Positions 62,929 through 64,000 of a stretch of DNA of 64,000 bases are shown in pieces. The DNA is from Mycobacterium asiaticum (lineage in GTDB: Bacteria > Actinomycetota > Actinomycetes > Mycobacteriales > Mycobacteriaceae): assembly GCF_001673315.1 (NCBI RefSeq), contig NZ_LZLQ01000080.1, positions 1-64,000 of the forward strand, read 5' to 3'. Within the stretch, counting starts at the first letter, position 1, and the number at the start of each line of letters is the position of its first letter. The notes under the pieces are model-generated. The model was not told the DNA's origin, did not search any database, and was given only the letters and a program-made list of their open reading frames with translations. Position numbers and translations under genes: made by a program.

Positions 62929-64000
62929 ATGAAGATCCTGATGATCTCGTGGGAGTACCCGCCGGTGGTCATCGGCGGCCTCGGGCGGCATGTGCACCAC
63001 CTGTCGACCGCGTTGGCGGCGGCGGGTCACGAGGTCGTCGTGCTGTCGCGCCACCCGACCGGCACCGACGCCAGCACCCATCCATCGTCGGACGCGGTCA
63101 GCGAAGGGGTCCGAGTGATCGCGGCCGCGCACGATCCGCACGAGTTCACCTTCAGCACCGACATGATGGCCTGGACGCTTGCCATGGGCCACGCCATGAT
63201 CCGCGCCGGACTCTGCATCAAAAGTCATGACAGCGAAGGCGTTTGGCGTCCTGACGTGGTACACGCGCACGACTGGCTGGTGGCACACCCTGCGATCGCG
63301 CTGGCACAGAACTACGACGTGCCGCTGATTTCGACGATCCACGCGACCGAAGCCGGCCGGCATTCCGGCTGGGTCAGTGGACCCATCAGCCGTCAGGTAC
63401 ACGCGGTCGAGTCGTGGTTGGTCCGCGAATCCGATTCGCTGATCACCTGCTCGATGTCGATGACCGACGAGATCAACGAACTGTTCGGGCCCGGTTTGTC
63501 CGCGACGACGGTGATCCGCAACGGCATCGACGCGGACCGGTGGCCGTTCGCCGCCCGCCGCCCGCGGAGCGGACCGGCCCAATTGCTCTACGTCGGACGG
63601 CTGGAATACGAAAAGGGCGTGCATGACGCCATCGCGGCGTTGCCCAGGATCAGACGGACCCACCCGGGCACCACCCTGACCATCGCCGGTGACGGCACCA
63701 AACAGGAGTGGCTGCTCGAACAGGCGCGTAAACACAAGGTAGTCAAGGCGATTCGATTCGCCGGGCACTGCGAGCATGCCGAACTGCTGGAGTTGCTGCA
63801 TCGGGCAGATGTGGCCGTGCTGCCCAGCCACTACGAGCCGTTCGGGCTGGCCGCACTGGAGGCCGCTGCCGCCGGCATCCCCCTGGTTACCTCGAATATC
63901 GGCGGGCTGGGTGAGGCGGTCATCGACGGGGTCACCGGGGTGTCGTGTCCGCCGCGCGACGTTGCCGGACTCGCCGCCGCCGTGCGCACGGTGCTGGACG
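62929..64000 (+). CDS. GT4-family alpha-glucosyltransferase, C-terminus cut by the window edge
   Basis: 357 codons of a GT-B fold glycosyltransferase. The N-terminal ILMISWEYPPVVIGGLGRHV motif binds donor or acceptor; later VVHAHDWLVAHPA, VIRNGIDADRWPF, YVGRLEYEKG, VAVLPSHYEPFGLAALEAAA (the E-x7-E donor-binding motif) and GGLGEAVIDGVTG. Rv3032-type alpha-1,4-glucosyltransferases elongate methylglucose lipopolysaccharide and glycogen. It lies 106 nt after the GH57 gene and was found by eye as it runs off the edge. Confidence 0.9.
   Translation, partial: MKILMISWEYPPVVIGGLGRHVHHLSTALAAAGHEVVVLSRHPTGTDASTHPSSDAVSEGVRVIAAAHDPHEFTFSTDMMAWTLAMGHAMIRAGLCIKSHDSEGVWRPDVVHAHDWLVAHPAIALAQNYDVPLISTIHATEAGRHSGWVSGPISRQVHAVESWLVRESDSLITCSMSMTDEINELFGPGLSATTVIRNGIDADRWPFAARRPRSGPAQLLYVGRLEYEKGVHDAIAALPRIRRTHPGTTLTIAGDGTKQEWLLEQARKHKVVKAIRFAGHCEHAELLELLHRADVAVLPSHYEPFGLAALEAAAAGIPLVTSNIGGLGEAVIDGVTGVSCPPRDVAGLAAAVRTVLD

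Overview
The window is high-GC actinobacterial DNA from a Mycobacterium, most likely a slow-growing non-tuberculous species. The evidence is F420 genes, HupB with a long Lys/Ala/Pro tail, MmpS/MmpL, LppZ and LpqA lipoproteins, methylglucose lipopolysaccharide genes, many GTG starts and short GTGA/ATGA overlaps. From memory, the backbone gene order matches M. tuberculosis Rv2981c (ddlA) to Rv3032; no alignment was run and I do not name the species.

Left part (1-12.8 kb): ddl (partial) and gpsA; fbiD, ppk1 and mutT1; hupB; leuCD with a divergent IclR regulator; two 20-bp tandem repeat arrays; an F420/PPOX-fold protein; tRNA-Glu, tRNA-Gln and gltX; and an FAH-family hydrolase. Next (12.9-26.5 kb): two tandem paralogous MFS transporters, the second ending inside leuB on the other strand; serA-leuB; a glycosyltransferase-TPR gene that looks accessory; a carotenoid-dehydrogenase-like flavoprotein; a WrbA-like flavodoxin; a convergent region with three long palindromes; and ilvB-ilvN-ilvC behind a branched-chain leader peptide and attenuator.

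Middle (26.5-49 kb): cfp6, a DoxX membrane protein, lppZ, two flavin-reductase-like paralogs, gatB, pfkA, gatA and gatC. Inserted relative to my memory of M. tuberculosis are an orphan EspI/MinD-like ATPase (between gatB and pfkA), a six-gene MoxR/DUF58/von Willebrand A/TPR operon (between gatC and the ACT-domain gene), and a tetR-mmpS-mmpL module with a perfect 10+5+10 palindrome at its predicted promoter (between the ACT-domain gene and ligA).

Right part (49-64 kb): an arsR/AHSA1 pair with two identical-core palindromic operators, a MetE-C-like protein, lpqA, mnmA, iscS, a FeS-type (6-4)-photolyase/cryptochrome, a four-gene run (OlsB-like acyltransferase, PlsC-like acyltransferase, DUF427, SRPBCC), etfBA, and a methyltransferase/GH57/GT4 cluster for methylglucose lipopolysaccharide. 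The ESX/PPE/IS1081 block that I recall between lpqA and mnmA in M. tuberculosis is absent.

The genes combine into recognisable pathways: branched-chain amino acid synthesis (ilvBNC, leuB, leuCD), serine synthesis (serA), indirect Gln-tRNA synthesis (gltX, both tRNAs, gatCAB), tRNA thiolation (iscS, mnmA), coenzyme F420 (fbiD plus a likely F420 user) and envelope lipids/glycans. The best regulatory structures are the ilvB leader/attenuator, the mmpS operator and the twin arsR/AHSA1 operators. No CRISPR array, insertion sequence or rRNA was seen.
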